From Bacillus sp. FJAT-27245 (GTDB taxonomy: Bacteria; Bacillota; Bacilli; Bacillales; Cytobacillaceae), in assembly GCF_001273955.1 (NCBI RefSeq), contig NZ_LIGI01000001.1, positions 2,633,473 to 2,688,783 on the forward strand: DNA of 55,311 nt, in the 5' to 3' direction. Position numbers and translations under genes: made by a program. Below, one piece after another: positions 34,491 through 43,675 of this stretch (positions within the stretch are counted from its first letter, which is position 1; every line of letters starts with the position of its first letter). The notes beneath the pieces are model-generated. The model was given only the letters and a program-made list of their open reading frames with translations. It ran no database searches and was not told the origin of the DNA.

Positions 34491-35108
34491 ATGAAAATCC
34501 ATGATATTACCGCGCCAATATTCGAAGGAATGACAGTTTATAAAAACAAGCCTGAAAAACAGCCGAAGCTTGAAACAATAACAAACGGCCATGTTACAGA
34601 ATCAAGGCTGAGCATTGACGTACATACAGGTACGCATATTGATGCACCGCTCCACATGATAAATGAAGGGAAAACCTTTGAAACAATTTCGATTGAGGAG
34701 CTTGTAAGAAGCTGCAAGGTATTTGACATGACCCATGTGGCTGACAGGATTTCCGCCGGGGACCTGGAAGGGCTCGATATTGAAAAAGGGGATTTTGTCC
34801 TGTTCAAAACAAAAAACTCCTTTGAAGAGGAATTCAATTTTGACTTTATTTTTGTCGCCAGTGACGCTGCCGAACGGCTTGCAGAAATTGGGGTTGCCGG
34901 CGTGGGAGTTGATGCGCTTGGGATTGAACGCGCCCAGGAAGGCCATCCAACCCATAAAGCGTTAATGGGACGGGATATCATCATCATTGAAGGGCTCCGC
35001 CTGAAAGATGTCCGTCAAGGGGAATATTTCATGGTTGCCGCGCCCCTTAAGCTGCAGGGAACCGATGCCGCCCCGGCGAGGATATTGCTATTGGAAGGCA
35101 TCAGCTGA
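34491..35108 (+). CDS. Cyclase family protein (kynurenine formamidase-like)
   Basis: 205 residues with the metal motif SIDVHTGTHIDAPLHM, matching HxGTHxDxPxH of the cyclase/KynB family, and the later GVGVDALGIERA and HKALMGRDIIIIEGL. Members hydrolyse formylkynurenine or related amides and esters. No other tryptophan-degradation gene is near, so the substrate is open. The ATG at 34491 follows CCGGAGGGGAAAAT, 50 bases after zwf, so cotranscription is possible. Confidence 0.88.
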   Translation: MKIHDITAPIFEGMTVYKNKPEKQPKLETITNGHVTESRLSIDVHTGTHIDAPLHMINEGKTFETISIEELVRSCKVFDMTHVADRISAGDLEGLDIEKGDFVLFKTKNSFEEEFNFDFIFVASDAAERLAEIGVAGVGVDALGIERAQEGHPTHKALMGRDIIIIEGLRLKDVRQGEYFMVAAPLKLQGTDAAPARILLLEGIS

Positions 35109-35186
35109 TTAGCGGTGATTTTATTCCTAGAAGCCCGACTATTGGCAAATATATCGAACAGCAGTCGGTTGTTAGGCATTTGGTCA

Positions 35187-35313
35187 CTAAACGATGGCTT
35201 AGCGACCGAACTTCAACGGCAAGCGGGTCTTTCGGGCTCTAAACGATGACTTAGCGACCGAACAGCAACACCCAGCGGGGCTTTCGGGCTCTAAAGGTGT
35301 TTTACAGTGTTCG
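35187..35313. repeat. Tandem array B, period 52 bp
   Basis: Two full units start at 35187 and 35239 with CTAAACGATG(A/G)CTTAGCGACC and end with CTTTCGGGCT; a third, partial unit starts at 35291. A decayed copy in the same phase can be seen at 35135-35186. The dyad CCGAA...TTCGG is weaker than in the other two arrays. The array lies between convergent genes. Apart from it and the terminator, the 313-base gap holds nothing I recognise. Confidence 0.75.
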
Positions 35314-35364
35314 GTAATAAGAGTTCCGCCTAATAGTGTAGTATTGTATGAGAACCATCAAATA

Positions 35365-35396
35365 AAATGCCGCCCGGCTCTATGGGCGGCATTTTT
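35365..35396. terminator. Bidirectional terminator between cyclase-like gene and dinB
   Basis: AATGCCGCCC and GGGCGGCATT form a 10-bp stem; TTTTC follows on plus and TTTATTTG on minus. Confidence 0.9.
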
Positions 35397-35421
35397 CACA
35401 GGCTTATTTTAGCTCTAGTGG

Positions 35422-36708
35422 CTAGTCAACTTTATTCTCTTCTTCCCGGGCCCCAGGCCTGAATCCGCGAAGAAAATCCTTGTTGAAGCTTGTTTCCGTT
35501 CCTTTATTTGGATCGGTTTCCTTCAAGGTGCCCGCATTGGCAATAATGTTTTTCCCATATTTCTCTTTTAGCACGGAAAGGGTATTATAAAGCGGTTCCT
35601 TTTTCGCTTCCTTTTCATAGGAAAACAAGTCGAGCTGTTTGACAGCCTCTTCCGCTCCCGCCAAATCCGATCCCGTAATGCCCAGCAGCCTGACAGGATC
35701 GCCGTTCCAGTTCGTAATAAGTAGCTGTTTGGCAAATTCCAGTATTTCTTCCTTTCCGGCTACAGGGTTCGTAAGCTTTCTGCCGCGGTTGACCGTTTTC
35801 CTGTCCTTGTAGCGGATTGTGATGGAGAGGGAATTGGCAACAACCTGTTTCCTTTTCAGCCTTGTGGCAACTTTATCCGCAAGGCCGTCAAGCACCGCCA
35901 AAAGCTCGTGCTGGTTTGCAATGTCCCTCGGCAGCGTCGTGGAATTCCCGATGCTTTTAAAATCAGATACGGAATCAGGATCCACATGGCGCGGGTCAAT
36001 TCCATTCGCGCGGTCTTTCAGCCTGGGACCGTTAATCCCAAGAAGCATCTTCAATTGTATATCGTTGGCGGAAGCAAGCGCCCCGATCGTTTCAATCCCG
36101 ATTCCTTTCAGCTTATCCGCTGTTTTCGCGCCCACTCCGTGCATATCGCCGACCGGCCTTGGCCAAAGGACTGTCGGTACATCCCGTTTCCGGAGTACAG
36201 TTATCCCCATCGGCTTTTTCATATCCGAAGCTGTTTTGGCAAGGAATTTGTTCGGGGCGATCCCAATGCTGCATGGCAAATCAAGCTGCGCCATGATCCG
36301 CTTCTGGATCGTCTTCGCGATATCAAGCGGGCTTCCGAGTTCATAGCTTTCCGTAATATCCAGATACCCCTCATCAATTGATACCGGTTCGACTAACTGT
36401 GTAAATTGGGAAAGGATATCAAACATTGCCTTTGAGGCTGCCCGGTAACGATCAAAGTTCGGCCGCATCACAATCAGCTGCGGGCAAAGCTTTTTCGCCT
36501 CCCATAGTGGCATTGTCGTCCTGATCCCCATCTTTCTGGCTTCATAGCTGCATGTCACGATGATTCCACGCCGTTCCTCCGGATTGCCGGCAATGGCCAG
36601 GGGTTTCCCCTTCAGGGACGAATCATGGGCTGCTTCCACCGATGCATAGAAACTGTTCATATCGACATGCAAAATAACCCTGCCCTTTTTCGGATACATC
36701 TCCTTCAT
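35422..36708 (-). CDS. dinB: DNA polymerase IV (DinB/YqjH type)
   Basis: Lesion-bypass Y-family polymerase of 428 residues. Catalytic motifs are LHVDMNSFYASVE and VSIDEGYLDIT; then a helix-hairpin-helix part (DMHGVGAKTADKLKGIG) and little finger. A clamp-binding-like QLDLFSYE motif lies near residue 375. The ATG at 36708 follows GGGGGTGATGGCC; upstream in-frame ATGs lack such a site. Unlike the YqjW-type gene, I found no LexA box upstream. Confidence 0.96.
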   Translation of the reverse strand: MKEMYPKKGRVILHVDMNSFYASVEAAHDSSLKGKPLAIAGNPEERRGIIVTCSYEARKMGIRTTMPLWEAKKLCPQLIVMRPNFDRYRAASKAMFDILSQFTQLVEPVSIDEGYLDITESYELGSPLDIAKTIQKRIMAQLDLPCSIGIAPNKFLAKTASDMKKPMGITVLRKRDVPTVLWPRPVGDMHGVGAKTADKLKGIGIETIGALASANDIQLKMLLGINGPRLKDRANGIDPRHVDPDSVSDFKSIGNSTTLPRDIANQHELLAVLDGLADKVATRLKRKQVVANSLSITIRYKDRKTVNRGRKLTNPVAGKEEILEFAKQLLITNWNGDPVRLLGITGSDLAGAEEAVKQLDLFSYEKEAKKEPLYNTLSVLKEKYGKNIIANAGTLKETDPNKGTETSFNKDFLRGFRPGAREEENKVD

Positions 36709-36896
36709 GGCCATCACCCCCGTTCTCTTTTCTCTTAGTTTAACAAAAACAGGGCGTCCCCGCATCCCATCGTGAAGGCAATTCATTTCCGGATGAACTT
36801 GTGATTCCTCGGCCTATTTTGTAATATAAACGAAACATGCTAACATAAAATACGTCAAATGAGTATAACTGTTTATTTCAGCAAGGAAGTGATGGT

Positions 36897-37628
36897 ATGA
36901 GAAAGTGGCTGGCTGTAATTGGCGTGCTTTTCCTTTTGGGAGGCTGCGCGATTGGGGATACTCCCAAACAGGCCAAAGATACAAATCAATCAGATGATGG
37001 CGGTAAGGGGCAAACCCGCCCAGGCGCAGGGAAAACCCCGGATAAGAATGGGGGCAAAGCTGGCAATGGCAAAAATAGAAACGAAAATGGAACAGGCAAT
37101 TCAATCCAAACCGCTGCCTACCTGCCCACCCCCAATCAAATAAAAATGTTTAGAGGAACCGGAAATGAATTTGCTGCAGAGGTAGAAAGGGTCTTTTCCA
37201 AGGAAGGGGAATTCATTTCAACGGTAACCGAAAACGGGGGAACAAGTATCCTTAGGATTTACCGGCTTGGCAAAGAGGGAATATCGATTGTATACGAAGA
37301 GCCTGAATACTATTCGGAAGATCCTCCCGACATCGCAAAGTTCAAGCCGGATTTTAAATCGAAGCTTCTACTGCCAGGTTCCGTTAGGCTCAATCAGCAA
37401 TTCGATGGATGGATCGTGAAGGAACTGAATGCCACGGTCACAATCCCATTTGGAAAAGTTTCCAAGGCAATCATCCTTGAGAAAATTGGCGAGGATGGGA
37501 GCATCGTTCAAAACAGCTGGGCCCCGGGGCTCGGAATTGTTAAAAAATCGTTTTACCTCAAAGATGCCTCTGGCAATGAAACGAGTGTAACAACGGAACT
37601 TGACAGCATCGAACCGGGAGATTGGTAG
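36897..37628 (+). CDS. Lipoprotein, unknown
   Basis: 243 residues. A signal peptide with lipobox (LLGGCAIG, Cys at about 17) leads to a low-complexity Gly/Lys/Asn-rich linker (about 20-72). A folded domain without recognised family follows (SILRIYRLGKEGISIVYEEP; DGWIVKELNATVTIPFG). It is likely tethered to the outer face of the membrane. AGGAAGTGATGGT precedes the ATG. Confidence 0.85.
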   Translation: MRKWLAVIGVLFLLGGCAIGDTPKQAKDTNQSDDGGKGQTRPGAGKTPDKNGGKAGNGKNRNENGTGNSIQTAAYLPTPNQIKMFRGTGNEFAAEVERVFSKEGEFISTVTENGGTSILRIYRLGKEGISIVYEEPEYYSEDPPDIAKFKPDFKSKLLLPGSVRLNQQFDGWIVKELNATVTIPFGKVSKAIILEKIGEDGSIVQNSWAPGLGIVKKSFYLKDASGNETSVTTELDSIEPGDW

Positions 37629-37712
37629 GCTGCCCGAGGAATTATGCATGCAATGAATCTTCTCAAAAGCTTTCCTAGTGGAGCGAAAATTACATCCACA
37701 TCGACATTGCCC

Positions 37713-37755
37713 AAAAAAATAGGGAGCCCGGCATGTAAGCCAGGCTCCCTTTTCG
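37713..37755. terminator. Bidirectional terminator after the lipoprotein gene
   Basis: GGGAGCC(C)GGC and GCC(A)GGCTCCC form the stem; TTTTC follows on plus and TATTTTTTT on minus, between convergent genes. Confidence 0.9.
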
Positions 37756-37762
37756 CATGGAA

Positions 37763-38884
37763 TTATTGATTGGCGACTTCCTCGACAATCGCAATCGTCA
37801 TTTCAGCAAGCTTGCCAAGTTCTTCAATCGGCATCCGCTCATTTGTCGTATGGATTTCCTCGTACCCTACAGCGAGGTTGACAGTTGGGATTCCAAAGCC
37901 GGCAATCACGTTCGCATCACTGCCTCCCCCACTTTGCTGGAGCTCACAGCTGCGCCCTATCCTTGCGGCTGCCTTCCTGGCTACCTCGACAACATGGTCG
38001 CCCGCGCCAAACTTGAAACCGGGATACATGACTTTTACTTCTACTTCCGCCCTGCCTCCCATCTGTTCGGCAACCTGTTCAAATGCTTCCTTCATTTTCG
38101 CGGCCTGTGCTTCCATTTTTTCAGCAACAAGCGATCTTGCCTCTGCTAAAATATCGACACGGTCAGCTACGATATTCGTCGCCTGGCCTCCAGCAAACCG
38201 CCCAATATTTGCCGTCGTTTCGCTGTCAATCCTTCCGAGTGGCATTTTCGCAATTGCCTTCGCTGCAATTGTGATCGCAGATATGCCCTTTTCAGGTGCG
38301 ACCCCCGCATGCGCGGTTTTTCCATAAATGACCGCGCTGATTTTTGCCTGCGTAGGCGCGGCAACGACGACATTGCCCACCTTCCCGTCGCTATCAAGCG
38401 CATAGCCGTATTTGGCCGTTATCTTCGATGGATCAAGTGCTTTTGCGCCCACTAGGCCCGACTCCTCGCCAACTGTAATAATAAACTGGATTTCACCATG
38501 GGGAATCGATTGTTCCTTAAGGACGCGAATCAATTCGAACATGGCGGCAAGCCCTGCCTTATCATCCGCGCCGAGGATTGTCGTCCCGTCCGTCACGACA
38601 TAGCCTTCCTTGATTGAAGGCTTAACGCCGTTGCCAGGAGTGACAGTATCCATATGGCTCGTAAAATAAATCGGATCCACCCCGTCCTTTGTGGCGGGCA
38701 AGGTGCAGATCAGGTTTCCTGCCCCGTGCCCAGTAATGGAGGTAGTGTCATCTTCAAAAACATCCAATCCAAGCGCAGAAAACTTCTCCTTCAGAACCTT
38801 TGCGATTTCCGCCTCGAATTTTGTTTCGGAATCGATTTGGACAAGCTCAAGAAATTCATTCAACAACCGTTCGCTGTTAATCAT
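37763..38884 (-). CDS. yqjE: Tripeptidase T-like M20 peptidase, YqjE
   Basis: 373 residues of the M20 zinc peptidase family. Metal ligands and catalytic residues are visible in YFTSHMDTVTPG (His, Asp), ILGADDKAG (Asp), VGEESGLVGAKAL (Glu-Glu), YALDSDGK and the C-terminal EEIHTTNERM. The dimerisation domain lies between about 175 and 290. Likely a cytosolic aminotripeptidase. It ends the mce-pccB-yqjE operon. Confidence 0.94.
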   Translation of the reverse strand: MINSERLLNEFLELVQIDSETKFEAEIAKVLKEKFSALGLDVFEDDTTSITGHGAGNLICTLPATKDGVDPIYFTSHMDTVTPGNGVKPSIKEGYVVTDGTTILGADDKAGLAAMFELIRVLKEQSIPHGEIQFIITVGEESGLVGAKALDPSKITAKYGYALDSDGKVGNVVVAAPTQAKISAVIYGKTAHAGVAPEKGISAITIAAKAIAKMPLGRIDSETTANIGRFAGGQATNIVADRVDILAEARSLVAEKMEAQAAKMKEAFEQVAEQMGGRAEVEVKVMYPGFKFGAGDHVVEVARKAAARIGRSCELQQSGGGSDANVIAGFGIPTVNLAVGYEEIHTTNERMPIEELGKLAEMTIAIVEEVANQ

Positions 38885-38963
38885 CCATAAAACCTCCGTC
38901 GACTAAATATGTACTCGCTATTTTAGTATACCTTTCCGGGTGCTCCATCATCAACATCCCGAA

Positions 38964-40517
38964 TTATAACGGAATGTTGCCGTGTTTTTTCGGAGGTCGT
39001 GATTCGTGCTTGTTTTTTAGCATTTCAAGCGCCTGTACTAGCTTAATTCTCGTTTCTCGGGGGTCGATGACATCGTCGACCATACCCCTTGCGGCCGCCA
39101 CATAAGGATTTGCGAATTTTTCACGGTATTCTTCAATTTTTTGCTGGCGTACCTTTTCCGGATCAGGGCTGTTTTCGATTTCCTTTGCAAAAATAATGTT
39201 CGCGGCCCCCTGTGGCCCCATTACGGCGATTTCGGCGTTCGGCCATGCGAAAACGAGATCGGCGCCAATGGATTTGCTGTTCAGCGCAACGTACGCGCCC
39301 CCGTATGCCTTCCTTAAAATAACCGTTAGCTTCGGTACTGTCGCTTCCGAATAAGCGTACAAAATTTTCGCCCCATGCCGGATGATTCCGCCATGTTCCT
39401 GTTTAACCCCTGGAAAAAAGCCTGTGACGTCCTCAAATGTAATAATCGGGATATTGAAGGAGTCGCAGAACCGGATGAACCGGGACGCCTTATCGGATGA
39501 GTCGATATCGAGCCCGCCGGCCATTACTTTTGGCTGATTGCAAACAAGGCCGACTGTATCCCCTTTGATCCTGGCCAGGCCAACGACAATATTTTTCGCG
39601 AAATCACGATGGATTTCCATGAAGCTTCCCTCATCCACAACATGATTGATGACTACCCGCACATCATACGGCCTGATTGGGTCGAACGGAATGCAGTCCA
39701 CCAGGTCAGCCCTGTAATCATCCCCTGTATCCACGGTTTCGGCATGCGGAGGCTTCTCCCGGGAATTCTGGGGCAGGTAGCTTAATAGCTTCCGGACGGA
39801 TTCCAGCACTTCTTCTTCTGTTTTTCCCATGAAATGGGCGTTCCCGGAAATGGAGTTATGTACTTTTGCCCCGCCAAGGTCCTCCGGCGAAATTTTCTCA
39901 CCAGTCACTGTTTCGATGACCTTAGGGCCGGTAATAAACATTTGGCTTGTGCCTTCGACCATAAAGACGAAGTCCGTGATGGCCGGCGAATAGACCGCTC
40001 CGCCCGCGCATGGGCCCATAATCACGGAAATTTGCGGGACGACTCCTGAATAAATCGCGTTTCTGTAAAAGATTTGCCCATACCCATCCAGCGACACAAC
40101 CCCTTCCTGGATCCTCGCACCGCCCGAATCATTTAACCCAATTACCGGCGCTCCATTGTTCGCGGCCAGGTCCATCAGGTGCGCGATTTTCTTCGCGTGC
40201 ATCTCGCCAAGCGCACCGCCAAACACGGTGAAGTCCTGGGAAAACACATACACTGGCCGGCCATTGATTTTACCATAGCCAGTTACGACACCGTCCCCTG
40301 GCCCCTTCTGCCTGTCCATCCCAAAATCGGTCGTCCTGTGCTCAATGAACGGATTCAGTTCAATAAACGTCCCTTCATCAACAAGAATGTCGATCCTTTC
40401 CCTTGCTGTCAGCTTCCCTTTGGCATGCTGCCGGGCAATTCTTTCATCGCCGCCACCCATCTCAATCTCGCGGCGTTTATCATAGAGTTCATTGATTTTT
40501 TCAAAAATATCTGCCAT
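38964..40517 (-). CDS. yqjD: Acyl-CoA carboxylase carboxyltransferase subunit (propionyl/methylmalonyl-CoA type), YqjD
   Basis: 517 residues with both carboxyltransferase halves. Landmarks are GGGDERIARQHAKGKLTARE, VFSQDFTVFGGALGEMHAKK, NDSGGARIQEGV, GPCAGGAVYSPA, ITFEDVTGFFPGVKQEHGG and AVMGPQGAANIIF. It matches beta subunits of propionyl-CoA carboxylase and alpha subunits of methylmalonyl-CoA decarboxylase. No biotin carboxylase or biotin carrier gene lies in the window. It follows mce with no gap. Confidence 0.93.
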   Translation of the reverse strand: MADIFEKINELYDKRREIEMGGGDERIARQHAKGKLTARERIDILVDEGTFIELNPFIEHRTTDFGMDRQKGPGDGVVTGYGKINGRPVYVFSQDFTVFGGALGEMHAKKIAHLMDLAANNGAPVIGLNDSGGARIQEGVVSLDGYGQIFYRNAIYSGVVPQISVIMGPCAGGAVYSPAITDFVFMVEGTSQMFITGPKVIETVTGEKISPEDLGGAKVHNSISGNAHFMGKTEEEVLESVRKLLSYLPQNSREKPPHAETVDTGDDYRADLVDCIPFDPIRPYDVRVVINHVVDEGSFMEIHRDFAKNIVVGLARIKGDTVGLVCNQPKVMAGGLDIDSSDKASRFIRFCDSFNIPIITFEDVTGFFPGVKQEHGGIIRHGAKILYAYSEATVPKLTVILRKAYGGAYVALNSKSIGADLVFAWPNAEIAVMGPQGAANIIFAKEIENSPDPEKVRQQKIEEYREKFANPYVAAARGMVDDVIDPRETRIKLVQALEMLKNKHESRPPKKHGNIPL

Positions 40518-40931
40518 TTACCTCTCCATCCCTTTCTTCTCGCAAAACTCGTATAACACCCCGCCGGTTGATTTTGGGTGCATAAATGCAACCTGCGCCC
40601 CACCGGCACCCGGCTTTGGCTCGTCCTGGAGCATCCTGATTCCGCTTTCCTTCATTTCATTGATCCTATCCTTGATGGAGGTAACGCCGAAAGCGACATG
40701 ATGGATGCCTTCCCCCCTTTTTTCAATATGCCTTGCAATCGCGCTTTCCGATGAGGAAGGTTCAAGCAGTTCGAGCTTCGTCCCACCTGCATCAAGGAAG
40801 GCGACAACCACTTTCTCGCTCTCCACTTCCTCGATTGCCAAAAGCGGGAGTTTCAGGACATCTGTATAAAAAGGAAGCGCTTCCTTTAAGGATTTGACGG
40901 CAATCCCGATATGGTCCACTTTGTTGATCAT
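40518..40931 (-). CDS. mce: Methylmalonyl-CoA epimerase
   Basis: 137 residues of the VOC fold that convert (2R)- and (2S)-methylmalonyl-CoA. Metal ligands appear in KVDHIGIAVKSL (His), GTKLELLEP (Glu), GIHHVAFGV (His) and GVLYEFCEK (Glu). The ATG at 40931 follows AAAGGGGATGAAACT; the 46-residue longer frame is rejected. The stop directly abuts the start of the carboxylase gene. It supplies the isomer needed by MutAB. Confidence 0.95.
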   Translation of the reverse strand: MINKVDHIGIAVKSLKEALPFYTDVLKLPLLAIEEVESEKVVVAFLDAGGTKLELLEPSSSESAIARHIEKRGEGIHHVAFGVTSIKDRINEMKESGIRMLQDEPKPGAGGAQVAFMHPKSTGGVLYEFCEKKGMER

Positions 40932-41061
40932 AGTTTCATCCCCTTTGCATTTGTCGGCGGGTATCCGCTTTTTTTTCGAAACAGTCTCCGGTTTCCCCCT
41001 AAAATTTCGACAATTATTGTATTCTCCCAAAAGTGTCATAAATCCTTCCCAATTTGCAAGG

Positions 41062-41090
41062 TTGTCCATTGCCCTTTTTCCCGGTACAAT
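41062..41090 (+). promoter_or_regulatory. SigA-type promoter of prli42
   Basis: TTGTCC (41062-41067), a 17-base spacer and TACAAT (41085-41090), about 38 bases before the start. Confidence 0.6.
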
Positions 41091-41128
41091 AATAGTATCC
41101 CATAACTCATTAAGGGAGGAGAAATTAT

Positions 41129-41224
41129 ATGAATAACCGGAAGTCCAGAAAGGTCATTGTCTACCTGATGCTGTTCGCGATGCTCGCATCGACACTCCTG
41201 CTCGGATTATCTTCATTTCTATAA
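41129..41224 (+). CDS. prli42: Stressosome-associated membrane miniprotein Prli42
   Basis: A 31-residue gene with GGGAGGAG before its ATG. The basic start MNNRKSRK and a single helix VIVYLMLFAMLASTLLLGLS fit the conserved Prli42 miniprotein, which in Listeria anchors the stressosome to the membrane. It has its own promoter and terminator. A short repeat-like stretch (AGAAAAGCGGAAGCACC) begins right after the stop. Confidence 0.82.
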   Translation: MNNRKSRKVIVYLMLFAMLASTLLLGLSSFL

Positions 41225-41306
41225 GAAAAGCGGAAGCACCCGTTTAGTGATTGATGCTATGTTGCAGTAGTGTTGATCTAGACAAACTTTTATATTTAAA
41301 AAAACG

Positions 41307-41342
41307 AAAGGGACCGCCCATTAAGTGGACGGTCCCTTTTTT
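41307..41342. terminator. Terminator shared by prli42 and the L,D-transpeptidase gene
   Basis: AAAGGGACCG...CGGTCCCTTT stem between convergent genes, with TTTTTTC on the plus side and CGTTTTTTT on minus. Confidence 0.9.
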
Positions 41343-41343
41343 C

Positions 41344-41874
41344 CTATTGAATGGCACCATATTCAATTCCCAATTCCGCAAAAGGCCGATTTGAGGATGT
41401 GATCAAAATTTTCGTGCCGAGCGGAATGAACGGATAGAGCGATTCAATTCCTTCATTTTGAAGCCTAATGCAGCCCTCTGATACATACTTTCCGATGGAT
41501 GAAGGATCATTTGTGCCATGGAGCCCGTAAGTCCTGCCATCCGTTCCTTTGGCGTCAAAGCCGATCCATCTTGTTCCAAGCGGGTTGGCCGGGCTAGAAC
41601 CAGGAATGTCCTTCTTACGGTAATACGGATTTTCGGCCTTGACTGTTACGGTAAACAGCCCTTCCGGAGTCAGTCCGGCGCTTTTCCCCGTACCGACCGA
41701 AAGGACAGTCTGGACCCGGTTGTCATCAATAAAAGCCATTTCGTTTGTCTTTTTATTGATGATGATAAACGTATCGCCCGGGAGCGGATTTGGGCCAAGC
41801 GGCCAGATTGGTGAAACAAACAGGACAGATAAAAGCATAGCAAGTAAATTTGCCATACATACCACCCTTGCCAT
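41344..41874 (-). CDS. L,D-transpeptidase (YkuD domain), YqjB-like
   Basis: Cell-wall enzyme of 176 residues or slightly fewer. An N-terminal hydrophobic segment suggests export. The YkuD catalytic motif is complete: YGLHGTNDPSSIGKYVSEGC, with the reactive Cys followed by IRL. Both the ATG at 41874 (AGGG upstream) and the one at 41856 (GGGTGG upstream) are possible starts. It begins 6 bases after the aromatic-acid-exporter-like gene, so the two share a transcript. Confidence 0.88.
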   Translation of the reverse strand: MARVVCMANLLAMLLSVLFVSPIWPLGPNPLPGDTFIIINKKTNEMAFIDDNRVQTVLSVGTGKSAGLTPEGLFTVTVKAENPYYRKKDIPGSSPANPLGTRWIGFDAKGTDGRTYGLHGTNDPSSIGKYVSEGCIRLQNEGIESLYPFIPLGTKILITSSNRPFAELGIEYGAIQ

Positions 41875-41880
41875 TTTTCC

Positions 41881-42876
41881 CTAGTTTGCGCCAAATGCCC
41901 CGCTTCGATTCTCCTTTTCCGTTCCCTTAATCCCTTTAAAAGAGCTTTTTATGAGAAGGTAGTCCTCAAGCTCATTAACCATTTGGACGACCGCTGCCCT
42001 TGCCACAAATTCCTCTCTCGTTCGCGGAAGCTTCATCACTTCGAACTCTTTCTTCAAGTTTCTTAATTTATCAAGGTAGATGTACGCCGTATTGCCGGGA
42101 TGGATGTTCTCGCAAAGCTCCTCAATAAAATCAGCCATCATCCTGCCCTGTTCGACTGATCGGGTAAGCGAAGCAGAGATTGGCAATATCCGTTCGATGA
42201 TTCCAAACTGTTTTTCCCTCATCATAAAATAACGATAATAGTCGTTTTCCTCACGGAGCAGATGGTTCTCGACATCGCGGAAAGCGAGTGATTTCGCTTT
42301 ATTCAAAAGCTTCGAGGTTTCATCTATTTCCTTTCCATCCCAGGTGCTTTCATTCGTCCGCAAATATCGGGCCATTTCCAGAAAAATTTTCCTGAAGTTG
42401 TCTTCTATCTGGTTCCCGTATTCATACAGTTTTTTTTCAAGGCTCGGCATATACAGATTCATCACAAGCGCCACCCCAATCCCGACCATAATCACGATGA
42501 GCTCATTCAAAATAATATCTTTTGAAATATGGCCCGCTGAATAAATATGAAGGATGATGACTGAACTTGTCACAATCCCATCATTGGCCTTTAGCATCAC
42601 AATTGTAGGGATAAAGAAAAATAGCATTAAACCGATGACGAGCGGATGGTAGGCAATTGACTCAAAAAAAAGCGCGGAGAAAGGCATTGCCAAAGTGCAG
42701 GCTAGAAATCTGTCCCATGCCGCCCTAAGCGACTTTCTTTTCGTCGGCTTGATGCATAGGATTGTCAGGATCGCAGCCGAAGCGAAGTTATGGGCTCCCA
42801 ACTGCTGTGCGATGATGATGGATGCCGCTGTACCAATCGCGGTTTTGGCCGTCCTGTAGCCAATCCTGTATTTCAT
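41881..42876 (-). CDS. yqjA: FUSC/DUF939 membrane protein, YqjA-like
   Basis: 331 residues of the aromatic acid exporter-like family. The N-terminal half has about five membrane segments (up to residue 140, starting YRIGYRTAKTAIGTAASIII). The C-terminal half is cytosolic, charged and helical. The ATG at 42876 follows GGGAGGGACAAGTCT; a longer frame to 43071 runs into the art operon and is rejected. The substrate is unknown. Confidence 0.9.
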   Translation of the reverse strand: MKYRIGYRTAKTAIGTAASIIIAQQLGAHNFASAAILTILCIKPTKRKSLRAAWDRFLACTLAMPFSALFFESIAYHPLVIGLMLFFFIPTIVMLKANDGIVTSSVIILHIYSAGHISKDIILNELIVIMVGIGVALVMNLYMPSLEKKLYEYGNQIEDNFRKIFLEMARYLRTNESTWDGKEIDETSKLLNKAKSLAFRDVENHLLREENDYYRYFMMREKQFGIIERILPISASLTRSVEQGRMMADFIEELCENIHPGNTAYIYLDKLRNLKKEFEVMKLPRTREEFVARAAVVQMVNELEDYLLIKSSFKGIKGTEKENRSGAFGAN

Positions 42877-42907
42877 AGACTTGTCCCTCCCTGCAAAAAA
42901 AAACAAA

Positions 42908-42938
42908 TGAAAAAGATGATCATAGCGACCATCTTTTC
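42908..42938 (-). terminator. Terminator of the art operon
   Basis: AAAAGATG, an 11-base loop and CATCTTTT on the minus strand, continuing TTTC, just after the ATPase stop. Confidence 0.8.
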
Positions 42939-42952
42939 CTAGCATATCCTCA

Positions 42953-43675
42953 TTAAAGCATTTTTTGCAAGAATTCCTGAGCCCTTTTGCTTTTTGGGTT
43001 TGAGAAAAATTGCTCCGGAGCCGCATCCTCGACCAGGACACCGCCATCAAGGAACAGAACCCGGTCGGCAACTTCCTTGGCGAAGCCCATTTCGTGTGTG
43101 ACGATTGCCATCGTCATCCCTGTATGTGCCAACGACTTCATGACGTCTAGAACTTCCTTAACCATTTCCGGGTCAAGCGCGGATGTCGGTTCGTCGAACA
43201 GCATGACTTGCGGCTTCATCGCCAGAGCCCTTGCAATCGCGACCCGCTGTTTTTGCCCTCCTGAGAGGCGGCCAGGATACTCCCCTGCTTTTTCAAAAAG
43301 TCCGACTCGCTCTAGCAGTTCATAGCCTACTTTTTCCGCTTCGGCCTTTGTTAATCCTTTTACCTTCATCGGGCCGTATGTTAAATTTTGCAGGACCGTC
43401 TTATGTGGGAATAAGTGAAAATGCTGGAATACCATCCCGACATTTTCACGTACCTTGTTGATATTGGTCTTCTTGTCCGTAATTTCGCTTGGCCCGATCC
43501 AAATCCGTCCGCTTGTAGGCACCTCAAGCATGTTCATGCAGCGCAGGAATGTTGACTTCCCGGAACCGGATGGCCCGATAATGGCGACCACCTCTCCATC
43601 CTTTATAGAGGTCGTTATTCCTTTGAGAACCTCAAGCTTTCCAAAATTTTTGCGCAAATCCTCAACTTTAATCAC
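42953..43675 (-). CDS. artR: Amino-acid ABC transporter ATP-binding protein, ArtR-like
   Basis: 240-residue ATPase. Walker A is GPSGSGKST, the signature [15 protein letters not shown], Walker [15 protein letters not shown] and the switch His in VTHEMGFA. It is of the polar amino acid group and closes the artPQR-type operon; its start overlaps the end of the permease gene by 8 bases. Confidence 0.95.
   Translation of the reverse strand: MIKVEDLRKNFGKLEVLKGITTSIKDGEVVAIIGPSGSGKSTFLRCMNMLEVPTSGRIWIGPSEITDKKTNINKVRENVGMVFQHFHLFPHKTVLQNLTYGPMKVKGLTKAEAEKVGYELLERVGLFEKAGEYPGRLSGGQKQRVAIARALAMKPQVMLFDEPTSALDPEMVKEVLDVMKSLAHTGMTMAIVTHEMGFAKEVADRVLFLDGGVLVEDAAPEQFFSNPKSKRAQEFLQKML

Noticed and set aside
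42877-43071. N-terminal extension of the YqjA-like protein
   Set aside because: It would cross the art operon terminator and the end of the ATPase gene; the ATG at 42876 has GGGAGGG upstream.
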